This document shows positions 19,163 through 28,582 of a stretch of DNA of 64,000 nucleotides, piece by piece (positions within the stretch are counted from its first letter, which is position 1; the number at the start of each line of letters is the position of its first letter). The notes beneath the pieces are model-generated. The model had not been told where the DNA came from and made no database searches. It saw only the letters and a list, made by a program, of their open reading frames with translations. Source of the stretch: Rachicladosporium sp. CCFEE 5018 (Eukaryota > Ascomycota > Dothideomycetes > Cladosporiales > Cladosporiaceae); assembly GCA_002077045.2 (NCBI GenBank), contig KZ111171.1, forward strand, positions 35,816 to 99,815. Direction: 5' to 3'. Both the position numbers and the translations under genes were made by a program.

Positions 19163-21346
19163 CTACACGAGATCGATGACTGTTCGCTGACTAGGCTGTA
19201 GCATCCAGTCCACGAATTCCTCAGGCGTAGCCCAACGTCTCCTCGGAAACGTGAGATGACAAGCAGCAAATCCCACACGCTCAAGAGTTCCAGCGTGAGC
19301 CCTCGAGGGCTTGACGACCAACACTCGCAAGCACGGATAAGCGTCTGGAGACACAGTCGGAGCACCGGAGTAAGTGAGTGGTGGCTTGACCGCCAAGCTC
19401 AAGGGCAGTATGCTGAGTATCCCCAGCTCGTCTTCACTTCTGGGTTGCTGTTCCTCCTCTGTATCGTGGACCCAGTGCGCCTCGCAGGCGTACGGCTCGG
19501 GTAGGACCACGAAGTAATTCGGACCGCTGGCACTATGCTTACTATGATATCTGACAATGACGGGCTTGTAGACGTCGTCGGACTCATAGGTCCAAATGCG
19601 CTCCTCTAAACACGGGATGATGCTACCGCGCAACCGTAAGGGCATGAACGATTGTCGAACATGTCCAGTGGACTCGTGGTCGTCGCTACTTAGAACGATA
19701 TTGTCTATGAGGTCGTGTGATATCTCCGGCATACCGTAAACATCGACATGTCGGATATGCCGATCACAAGAAGCCCAGGACCATGTTGGCACTTTCGCAG
19801 TCCGTGGGTGTAGACTGTGAGTCATGTGATAGCTTTCACGATACTGATCGAAGCGCATCCAGGCCAGTCCGTTGATCATGTCGTTGTACCACAGCCCAGC
19901 AACAAAGCGGTCCCCTGACAGGTGTTCGGCGACGCGTTGCGCAAGTCCCATGAGTGCGGGGACTTTGTCGTTCTCGTAGGTCAAGTACCTATTAGTGTAG
20001 TGTACCAAGAATAGATACCACAGCCGATGTGCATCCCCGCCCGCAGCAAGGCCCGACAGAATGCCACTTCTCAGCGTCGGTTCGGTCTCGGGCGATGGGA
20101 CTGAACTTCGAGTGAACTCAGTTGGGACAGGTTCGTGCGCGTCCTCGAATATGGTCCACCGTCTACATGACAGATATGTGTTGAAGCTTCCGAATGTCAA
20201 CGTCCTACGAGCCAGCATATATTCCTGGAAGACCCATGCTCGCGTATTCAAGGAACAGTCGGGCCCTTCAATGAGCTCTTGCCTGCGTCTGAAATCCGTA
20301 AGGGTGACTGTTGCGGTGCTCTGCGGTTGATCGGCCGTCCATGCCACGGGTACAATACAGGTGGCGGCCTTAGCGCGAGCGGGCAACATTGCTTGGTCGG
20401 CGGAAGCAGCTGTGGGCGCGTTGATGACCAGTGTGGCGCCCTCGTAGACCGTACCCATGCGAGCGCTCTCTCGCAGCCAGTCCTCGGTATCGTTCTGAAC
20501 TATACATAGGGCGTCAATCCAAAGATACCTGAGGCTGAGCCCGCGCGTGACCTTCACCGCATCCTGATATATCCGGGGTAGCGCATCGAACGCAATATCG
20601 CTGAGACGCTCATGTAGCGTCGCTTTCGTCGTGCAAAATGGCGTGGACAAGCCCCAGCAGTAGCTCAGCGCAACGTATCTCCCAGATCTTCCAGTTGAGT
20701 TCATCAATTTCAAGGACCCAGACTCAGACATCCCGTCCACATCCAGGACCCGGGTGGGTAAATTGTTGCCTATCGTTCCAGAGCATTCAGTGTGCTCCAA
20801 CATGCACTTCTCCAGATACACTCGAAAGTACTCCACGTCCCAGTCTAATCCAATCGCACTTCGGTCAATATATGGCGGAGACTCATTTTTGGCGGACAAT
20901 GAAAACCACAGGCTCTCGTTCGGGATCCCACCCTCATCTGCGAAGGTACCATACGCAATACCACGGGTCATGTGCCCCGAGGCGCTAATTTCTCCAAAAC
21001 CGCGTACCAGACCAATAGTGAGATAACGATATGACGGAACTTTGGCGTCCAGATACAGGCATCGCGCACGCTCTGAGGCGCGATTTGTACCATTGGCTAG
21101 CACAGCGCCCCAGAAGGTTCGACAGAGTGCACAGGTCGAAGCAACAGACTCGAGGTCTGCGTAACGCCGGTGATGCTTATACAATCCTGTGTTGGCACCG
21201 GGGTCAGACTCCCAGAAGCCGGGGACCTCGAAATTGATGACCTCGGTCTCGAACGCTCGGGTGAAGTCCGCGCACAGTTTGCAAAGAGATGCGAGCGCAG
21301 CCATGGCTGCGTGCTGCGACGCGTGCACGGCTTTCAAGGTCGCCAT
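19163..21346 (-). CDS. HET-domain protein (heterokaryon incompatibility family)
   Basis: An intronless 727-residue protein. The HET domain starts near residue 219 with YVALSYCWG, continues through LPRIYQDAVKVTRGL and LRYLWIDALCIVQND (the three classic HET blocks), and ends around NTRAWVFQEYMLARRTLTF near residue 365. The N-terminal 200 residues include a Cys-containing segment (STCALCRTFW), as in many HET proteins. The C-terminal half carries PTWSWASCDRHI, a block also found in this family. HET domains are TIR-related and mediate non-self recognition and regulated cell death when partnered with other loci. No NACHT, WD or ankyrin part is present. Such genes are highly variable between strains. 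No partner gene is evident nearby. Confidence 0.9.
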   Translation of the reverse strand: MATLKAVHASQHAAMAALASLCKLCADFTRAFETEVINFEVPGFWESDPGANTGLYKHHRRYADLESVASTCALCRTFWGAVLANGTNRASERARCLYLDAKVPSYRYLTIGLVRGFGEISASGHMTRGIAYGTFADEGGIPNESLWFSLSAKNESPPYIDRSAIGLDWDVEYFRVYLEKCMLEHTECSGTIGNNLPTRVLDVDGMSESGSLKLMNSTGRSGRYVALSYCWGLSTPFCTTKATLHERLSDIAFDALPRIYQDAVKVTRGLSLRYLWIDALCIVQNDTEDWLRESARMGTVYEGATLVINAPTAASADQAMLPARAKAATCIVPVAWTADQPQSTATVTLTDFRRRQELIEGPDCSLNTRAWVFQEYMLARRTLTFGSFNTYLSCRRWTIFEDAHEPVPTEFTRSSVPSPETEPTLRSGILSGLAAGGDAHRLWYLFLVHYTNRYLTYENDKVPALMGLAQRVAEHLSGDRFVAGLWYNDMINGLAWMRFDQYRESYHMTHSLHPRTAKVPTWSWASCDRHIRHVDVYGMPEISHDLIDNIVLSSDDHESTGHVRQSFMPLRLRGSIIPCLEERIWTYESDDVYKPVIVRYHSKHSASGPNYFVVLPEPYACEAHWVHDTEEEQQPRSEDELGILSILPLSLAVKPPLTYSGAPTVSPDAYPCLRVLVVKPSRAHAGTLERVGFAACHLTFPRRRWATPEEFVDWMLQPSQRTVIDLV

Positions 21347-21945
21347 GCTGGCACGGCTGGGTAGGCCGGTCAGAGTTGTGATCTATCGGCATGACCATTT
21401 CGTGCCGGGTCTGGTTAGACTTTTGTGAGAGCTGAAGGATACACAAGAAAGAGAAGATGGAGGAAATGTTAGGGGAAGCGGGCATCGGGACGCCGATACA
21501 TCCAACAGCGCAGGCATACCCACCCGAGTCTACTCTGCTACCAAGACTATCTCCGATGAGGCTGTATAAATGCTTGCGTATGGTGGTCCATTGGAACCAA
21601 CGTCGTGCATGTGGCGGAATACTTCCGCCCTGTTTGATGGCGGGCAGCGAGCCATCGTCGACTTCCACAACAGAGCCTAACCCGACAAATGCTACTTAGA
21701 GATCAAGGGAGAACGCGCTCGCCATTCAGCTGACACAGCCATGATTCCGGCCTTTACAGCTCATCTTCAGCCGTCGAACTAGTAGCTAATCTAGACCCAC
21801 CTCACTTCTGTAGCTCCAGGGCCTCTGCATGAACCTTGTAAACCTCAGCTACCGCATATAAGTATACAACATCTCTCCTTCAACGCAACCAATCCTCCCG
21901 ACTCCCACTCTTAAATTCCACCTCTTCCTCCATCTTTGCAAAAGA
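21347..21945. promoter_or_regulatory. Divergent promoter region, HET gene / SDR-like gene
   Basis: About 600 bp between two genes read away from each other. No gene or identifiable site was seen; it must contain both promoters. Confidence 0.4.
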
Positions 21946-22694
21946 ATGCCAGGCTCAACCCTCCTCCTCCTCGGCTCCGGCCCCGGCGTCGGCCTCTCAA
22001 TCGCCAAAACCTTCTCCGTCCGCGGCTTCACGCACATCGCCCTCGTCTCCCGCAACGCCGAGCGCCTAGCCAAAGACCAAGACGAAGTCCTGGACGCCAT
22101 TCAGGAGCGAGGCTATAGCTGCCAAGTGCGCACTTATCCCTGCGACCTCTGTGACCTCTCAGCTCTCGACAAAGTCCTCAAGGAGGTTGAATCCTTCGGG
22201 AGTCTGGAGTGTGTGGTGTTTAATGCTGCGAGGGTGGATGGCAAGCCGCCAGGAGAGGAGAGCGTAGAGGCCATAGAGGCGGATTTCCGCGTACGCCAAA
22301 TGCCTCCCTCCGACATCGTTCGCCACTATACCCTAACCCTATATACTCCCAGCTCACGAACCTCTCCCTCTACCACGTCGCGCTCTGGGCCCTACCCTTG
22401 CTGAAGACACGCACCTCATCGCTCCCTTCTTTGCTCGTGACGAATTCGCTGCTTTACAAAGAGCCCTACCCACCATTCATGTCCCTCTCCCTTACCAAGA
22501 CTGCGCAGCGCTCGCTAGTCCAGAGCCTGAACGCTACGTACGGGAAGGAAGTGCATGTGGGCTTGATTACTGTGGGCGGCCAAGTCAGTCCCGAGGCGAA
22601 GAACTTGAATCCTGAGAATATCGCCGAGAAGACTTATGAGTTCTATAAGCAGAAACGGGGGCAGTGGGGGCTGGAGGTGGAGATTCTGGAGTGA
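21946..22694 (+). CDS. SDR-fold oxidoreductase-like protein lacking catalytic Tyr
   Basis: Exon 1 is 21946-22290 and exon 2 22353-22694; the 62-bp intron is phase 0 with donor GTACGC, branch CTAAC and acceptor CCCAG, giving 228 residues. The N terminus reads LLLLGSGPGVGLSIAKTF, a dinucleotide-binding Gly motif, then ALVSRNAERL, CDLCDLSAL and VVFNAARVDG (the NAxx position), all in short-chain dehydrogenase order. The active-site YxxxK is not present: where Tyr is expected the sequence reads PPFMSLSLTKTAQRSLV, with Ser in place of Tyr. The protein is therefore either an atypical reductase or a non-catalytic member. It lies tail-to-tail with PMT1, 85 bp apart. Confidence 0.75.
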
Positions 22695-22779
22695 GGCGAA
22701 GGGAGTGGAGAGGGAAGAGGCTGTAGGTACTCATACAATAAACTCCCTTCATCATGCATACCTCAGACCCTACTCTACT

Positions 22780-25765
22780 CTACAACTCGCCCCTCCCTGT
22801 CGCATTCCCAGCCTCAGCTTCTGGCTCCGCAGCGCCGTCAGCTGCATTCTCCACCGCAGCAGCTTTCTTCACATCACCCCTTGCATCATTGCCCTTCGGC
22901 GTCCCCCCAATTCCAGCATCAGCAGCTGGCGTCTCACTCTCCACGCCCTCAGCAAGCGTCCCTCGAACGCCCGCGCCACCTTCACCACCCACATGCCCTG
23001 CCCCATCAACCTCCACAGCAACCCCTCCATCGATCTCATTACCATCCGGGTCAACGAGTCTCGTTCGTGTCTCGTACCGCGTAGAGAACGAGACTTTGCC
23101 CTCTAGAGCTTTGACCTGCTCTTCATCGAGCAGCACGCCGTTCTCATCGCGGTACTCGATCTTCTGCTCCACGACCTGACCGGGCTGTCCGCTCACCTGA
23201 CCTGGGAGAGGTAAGTTCAGGCCGGGCGTAACGGAGATGTCTTTCGCGGGGTCTTCGGCTACGGGCGCCGCGGGGCCGGCGTGGGCTGCTTGGCCTGTGG
23301 GCGCGGGCCCGGAGGCAGGCGCAGAGGGGAGGAGGGAATATTCCGCGTACTGTGCGATATTGTCAGTGAAATGTGATCAACAAATCAGAGGTGGGTGGAC
23401 TCACGCTGTCGAAGAAGTTATTGCAATCCCAATCCCACTTGTCGAAAATCTTGACGCGCTCGCACTCCTTCTTCGTCCACTGATTGCCGTACGCCAGAGG
23501 AGCGTAGAGGGCGAAGACAGCTACGCTAGCGGCTAGGAAGACCACTGCGCCCGTCCAGCCGATGAGCGGGCGCTCTTTCACGCCTAGACCTGCGACGCGC
23601 GTAGTGACGAAGTCGTAGATCTGGCATAGCGTCAAGATCGCAAAGAACAGCGCCGGGAAGTAGTGATGCAAGAACAGCTGCCGTTGCATGAGGAAGAAGG
23701 GGAAGTAATGGAATGCCCATCCCAACACACTAACGCCGATCTCGTAGTCGAAGCGGCGGAATGTGGTGTTACTGTAGTCATTGCAGTTTCGCTGCCAGCG
23801 CAGAACTGCCAGGCCCTTGAAAGCGATGTACAGCGCTACTGCGGCCGTCGAAGCGAGCCAAATGAGCGGGTTGCCGATAAGGTAGATTTGGCGGTGGTCT
23901 TTGCCCCAGAAGTTGATACCACGACGCAGCACTGGCCAGGATGGCGGACGGGAGTCCCAGGCGTGCGACTCGACGAGTCCAGCGTTAGTAGTCCACATCA
24001 CTTGCTGTAGTTCCCAGAACTTGCCCAGGAAACCGGGGTTGCGGTAGTTGACTTTCTCTGCCTGAGGACCGAGCGCTGGATGCGCATTTGACTCGACGTA
24101 CCAGACACTGTTGGGCAACGTGCCACCGCGCGCGCAGGTGACTTCCTGCTGCTCGAACCCCCAAGCTGGGAGCTTGACTTTGTGGCTGAAAAGCACGCAG
24201 CCAGTCATGAGGTGGACGAGCTTGAACTTCGTCTCAATTGTGCGCAGGCGCTCTTTCGCGGCGCGACTGCCGGAGGACATGGACTTGATGATCTCGACGC
24301 GGAACAGATCGTTCGCGTCACCCTCAAAGCCATCGTACCCGTATGCGCTGACTTCGTTTTGCCATTCCGCTTCGGTGATTGGGGGGCGGACATCGTGGGA
24401 GTGAACGCGGCGGTCCGTAACGATATGGTAGAGCTTGAGGACTGACCCGTCCTTGATATACTCTGGGCTTGCTGAATCCCACGCGAGTGGACCTTTGATG
24501 GTGGTATTGCCAGTCGGATCCTGCGCCCAATCGATCGGCTGGGTCTGGTTCTCAGCAATGAAGACGTTGTTCTCGTCCTTATGCGGGTAGAGTGTAATCT
24601 GCTGCTGCTTGCTGCCTTCCGGGTACATGTGTGCGTGAGAGTGCAAGTATCCGCCCTGAGTGTTGTGGTGTCGGAGACTGATCCTCGAGCCAAAAGCGAC
24701 ATCCGCAGGCACATCTGCCATTCCCTTGCTGTTGAGCGTGGACTGGAACTCGCTGCTCATGAAGCCATCGCCATCACCTGGGTTGACCAGGCAAGTGAAG
24801 TGGATTGCGAACATTGCCATGTAGAAGGTGATCGGGATGACGATCAGGCAGAAGATTCTCGCGAACAGGTGCTTGAACCACATGCGAGTCGTCACAGTCT
24901 TGCTGTCTCCGAGAAGCACCCACAATTGCAGCGCAGTAAGCGAGCCCACCCACGCGATCGTGAACAGACCAACCCACTTCACGCTCACAGTCGCTCCAAG
25001 TGTCACACCCGTCGCAGCCAGCCAGAACCACCACGACGGCTTGAACGCCGCCTTCTGCCCGAGCTCATGCTGATTGATGAATGACGTCCAGCTCAATGCC
25101 GTCAAAGCAGTGAAGATCACAAGGGGTGAATCCAGCAAGATCAACCGACTCTGCGTGACCAACCCATTCTCAAACGTCACCAACGCAGCCCCAAACGCCG
25201 CAGTCGTAGTCTTGCACCCCGCCGCCTTCAGCGTCAGGAACATTGTCGGCACAGCCAGCACGCCGCAGATCGCCGGCAGCAGCCTCATAGCCACATACGG
25301 CACATTCGGCTCCACATAGTCTTTCCCGATATCCTTGAAATCGAACTCGCCGTCGAAGCCCGCCAGCCAGCCGGCGAGAGTTATCAAGAGTTTCGCCAAG
25401 GGCGGGTGGACGTCCATGAAGAATTTGCCTTTGATGTATTTGCTGGCGAAGCCGCCGAAGTGGACTTCATCGAAGACAACGCTTGAGGGCTGGTAGATGC
25501 GGAAGAGGCGGACGAAGAAGGCGAGTATTGTGACGCCGAAGAGAGCTTGCCAGGCGTTGCTGGAGAGGTTGAGGATGTTGTGGTCATGTATGTCGTCCGA
25601 GGAAGAGGGGGTCGTGGATTTCGAGGAATTGGAGAGGGAGCCATTGGGTGGAGAGACGGCCGTCTTTGAGGATGTTCTTGAGCCGCCCTGCGGTCTTGGT
25701 GAGGTCTGCACCGCCATGCTGGCGAGTGCTTGTGTGGTGTGAGGGGAGATGTGTAGAGTGTTCAA
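22780..25765 (-). CDS. PMT1: Protein O-mannosyltransferase Pmt1
   Basis: Exon 1 is 25765-23405 and exon 2 23349-22780, with GTGAGT donor and CACAG acceptor in phase 0; about 976 residues, or 960 if the Met in MAVQTSPRPQ is used. PMTs transfer mannose from dolichyl-phosphate-mannose to Ser/Thr of secretory proteins in the endoplasmic reticulum. Visible are the first membrane helix with VRLFRIYQP, the catalytic luminal loop FDEVHFGGFASKYIKGKFF with its acidic pair and DVHPPLAKLL, several MIR-like segments (HSHAHMYPEGS; LYHIVTDRRVHSHDVRPP) and a C-terminal multi-span part. Exon 2 encodes the Pmt1-type tail containing EYRDENGVLLDEEQVKALEG, which distinguishes Pmt1 from Pmt2 and Pmt4. The enzyme appears complete. 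Confidence 0.92.
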
Positions 25766-26172
25766 TCCTCCATGCGGAAGTCAGCCTCGTGCTGTGTGTC
25801 CAGCCGCGTCTCGACCCGCGACTTTTATTACGTGGCGCGTTTCACGTGATGCAAGTGAGTTCAGTGCGCACAGCACATGCGATGAAGATAAATGAGGGAG
25901 CGTGATGAAGAGAAGTCAATTGCTACACTCAAGTTACACAAGCCTCGCAGCAGCTACGTGGTCGCATCTTCCAGCTGCAGCGTATAATTAGTCGAGACCC
26001 CCCTGCCGCGAGATACAAGCAGCTGTAAAGGCGGGAGTGCTGCACTAGCCTCCGCAACCGTGTCGGCTTTCGTGTCCCGTCTCCGAGAGCTTGACATGTG
26101 ATGGCATATACTGCGATTTGATCGCTACCTACAGCGAAGCACACTCCACACTACTTACCACAACCGCCTATC
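25766..26172. promoter_or_regulatory. Divergent promoter region, PMT1 / SF3A1
   Basis: About 400 bp between PMT1 and the SF3A1 gene, read away from each other. No distinct binding site can be assigned with confidence. Confidence 0.4.
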
Positions 26173-27642
26173 ATGGCCGCCACTGCTGATGGCGACGCCA
26201 ACATGGAGGACCTCACCTCTCGCGCACCGCCAGGCACCATCCTACCACCCCCAGAACTGCGCAAAGTGCTTGAGAAAACGGCAGGCTATGTCGCCCGCAA
26301 TGGTGACCGCTTCGAGACGGTCATTCGGGACAAGCAGGGCTCGGAAGCAAAGATGTCCTTCATCAACCCGGAAGACGCCTACCATGCCTACTACCGCTGG
26401 CGAGTCGACGAGATCAAAGCTGGGCGCGGGAATGCAGTTTCTGCAGGGCGGGAAGGGGAGGTGTCATTCCAGGGTAGGGAAGTGAGGAAAGGGCCCGAGA
26501 AGCCCGTAGACTTTCAATTCAGTGCGCGGATGCCGGTGTTCAGCGCGTTGGATCTGGATGTGGTGAAGTTGACTGCGCTGTTCACGGCGAAGAATGGCAA
26601 GGGCTGGGCTACGCATTTGTATCAGAGGGAGAGTGGGAGCTCGCAATTTGACTTCCTGCGGCCGCAACATACGATGAATCAGTACTTCATGCGGCTGGTT
26701 GAGCAGTACCAGGACTTGCTCACGGGTGATGCTGTGGATGGCGGACGGCCGCAGAAGAAGCGCGTGGTGCAACTGGAAGAGAACGTGCAAGATCGCTTCA
26801 AGGTGCTGGAGCGAGCAAGAAAGCGCGCAGAGTGGGTCAAGCATCAGGAGCAGCAGAAAGTCGCGCAAGAAGAGCAAGCCGAGAAAGAGAAGGTTGAATT
26901 CGCGCAGATCGACTGGCACAGTTTCGTCGTCGTAGAAACCATCGTCTTCGACGAGCGCGACGAACAAGTCGAGCTCCCTCCTCCAATAACCCAAAACGAC
27001 CTCCAAAGCGCATCGCTCGAGCAAAAAGCAGCCATGAGCATCAACCCCAATCGCCGCCTCGAAGAGGCCTTCCCCTCAGCAGACGACTACAACACTTTCT
27101 ACGACCAAGCCGCGCAAGCCCCACAAGCAGCGCAGCAGTACTATCAACCTCAAGCATACACGCCCATACCTCCCACACCCTCCATGGCGCCGCCTCCGCA
27201 TCGGCCGCAACCCGTGCAACCCACGGCTTCCACACCACTCAATCTCCGCCCCTCAGCGCCTATGCCAAGAGCACTCGCCCGCAACCCGCAAGTACCCACA
27301 TCCATCTGTCCGAACTGCCGTCTCCCGATCCCGAACGACGAGATGGCAGAGCACATCAAGATCGAGATGCTCTCCCCCGAATGGCGGGAACAGAGCGCCC
27401 GAGCAGCACACCGCAGCAGTACGACGAACTTGAGTACTGGCGCAGTGGCGGAGAATTTGAAGAGGCTGGCAAGGAAGAGGGGGGATGTGTTTGAGGATGT
27501 TGCGGGGCGAGGCGTGGCTGAGGAGGAGGCTGAGGAGGAGAGGCGGAAGAGGGTTGCTACGGAGGCAGCGGTGCAGCAAGGGCAGGCGGGTGGGAATGTG
27601 GAGGATCAGATAAGGAGTTTGCATGAGCGGTATAAGGGGTGA
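26173..27642 (+). CDS. PRP21: Splicing factor 3A subunit 1 (Prp21)
   Basis: An intronless 489-residue protein. SF3A is part of the U2 snRNP and is needed for branch-site recognition. The first SURP module lies at about residues 30-80 (LEKTAGYVARNGDRFETVIR ... YHAYYRWRVDE) and the second at about 125-185 (LDVVKLTALFTAKNGKGWAT ... QYFMRLVEQYQDLL). The helical PRP21-like domain follows, with FKVLERARKRAEWVKHQEQ and DWHSFVVVETIVFDE. A Pro/Gln-rich stretch precedes a CPNCRLPIPNDEMAEHIKIE motif typical of SF3A1. No C-terminal ubiquitin-like domain is visible, as in other fungi. The start ATG is the first in frame and sits in CTATCATGG context. Confidence 0.93.
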   Translation: MAATADGDANMEDLTSRAPPGTILPPPELRKVLEKTAGYVARNGDRFETVIRDKQGSEAKMSFINPEDAYHAYYRWRVDEIKAGRGNAVSAGREGEVSFQGREVRKGPEKPVDFQFSARMPVFSALDLDVVKLTALFTAKNGKGWATHLYQRESGSSQFDFLRPQHTMNQYFMRLVEQYQDLLTGDAVDGGRPQKKRVVQLEENVQDRFKVLERARKRAEWVKHQEQQKVAQEEQAEKEKVEFAQIDWHSFVVVETIVFDERDEQVELPPPITQNDLQSASLEQKAAMSINPNRRLEEAFPSADDYNTFYDQAAQAPQAAQQYYQPQAYTPIPPTPSMAPPPHRPQPVQPTASTPLNLRPSAPMPRALARNPQVPTSICPNCRLPIPNDEMAEHIKIEMLSPEWREQSARAAHRSSTTNLSTGAVAENLKRLARKRGDVFEDVAGRGVAEEEAEEERRKRVATEAAVQQGQAGGNVEDQIRSLHERYKG

Positions 27643-28582
27643 GGAAATGATGAGCCTTGAGTGAGGCACGTGGCGGTGGAGAGCCGCTGGCTGGCCCGGC
27701 ACTCTCTGATACGCCGATCTATGCAAGTTCTGCTGCACATCATCGAACTTGGCCGGCACATTGCGCAGATGCACACCACTCCGCGGACGATCGAAGTTCA
27801 AAGATGGTGCGCAGAAGCTGCAATACGACCCTGTGGCGTCGACATAGTGCTCTTCGACACACACGCAAGCCAGCCATAAGCTGCGTCAACGGCACGCAGC
27901 TCCGAAAGCAGCATACACACACACTTGACAGCGGCCCAAAGGACTGGGACAGCAGGAGACTACCTTCCAAATCTGGATCGTATGGCGTCGAAGGATAACA
28001 AGCTTAAGCGCCGATCCCGCGGCCTTATCTCCACGCTTGGGAGAGCTTGTTTGGCTTGCCGAGGTGTACTATGGACATCACACCCTCGCGTACCCAATGG
28101 TTTTACGCATCCCCGCCAATAGCAAAGGTACTATACCGCTGCCTCATATATCTCCGTTCCTCGAAAGTCCGAGGGTTCCAATGCTACCAAAAGCGTGGCT
28201 GCAGCAGGGAAATCGCTGCCCAACCGTGTTAGTGCGAGGCGCGACATTTGGTGATGATTCTCATAGCTACGACAGCACAGCGCTTGGCTGCACCTGCTAA
28301 GCTGATAGTAGCTTTGGCCACGACTTGACTTCCTGGAGAAGCGGAGGTAAGCTCGACGTGAAGGCTGCGGGCGCGTCGATCGCATGCATGCATGTCTGAC
28401 AGCATTTGGGTGAACGACTTCCAGGTTGCAGGTTCATATCGCTTCGCCGAGGCAGTGTGTGTGCTGTAAGTATAGTGTTGCCATCAAATTTACATAACAC
28501 ACCTCATCCCCTTCCCCATTGTTTCAATGCTGCTTTGCCCTTCCTGCACCCTGTTTTGTTTGCTGCAACAACGCTGCCCGTG
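27643..28582. other. Gene-poor stretch of about 0.9 kb
   Basis: This lies between SF3A1 and the S53 peptidase, both on the plus strand. Frames are short and have no family features or ordered splice sites. The stretch probably contains the S53 promoter. Confidence 0.4.

Noticed and set aside
22325..22345. Telomere-like CCCTAACCCTA in the SDR-gene intron
   Set aside because: Fewer than two full repeats; the CTAAC is better explained as the intron branch site.
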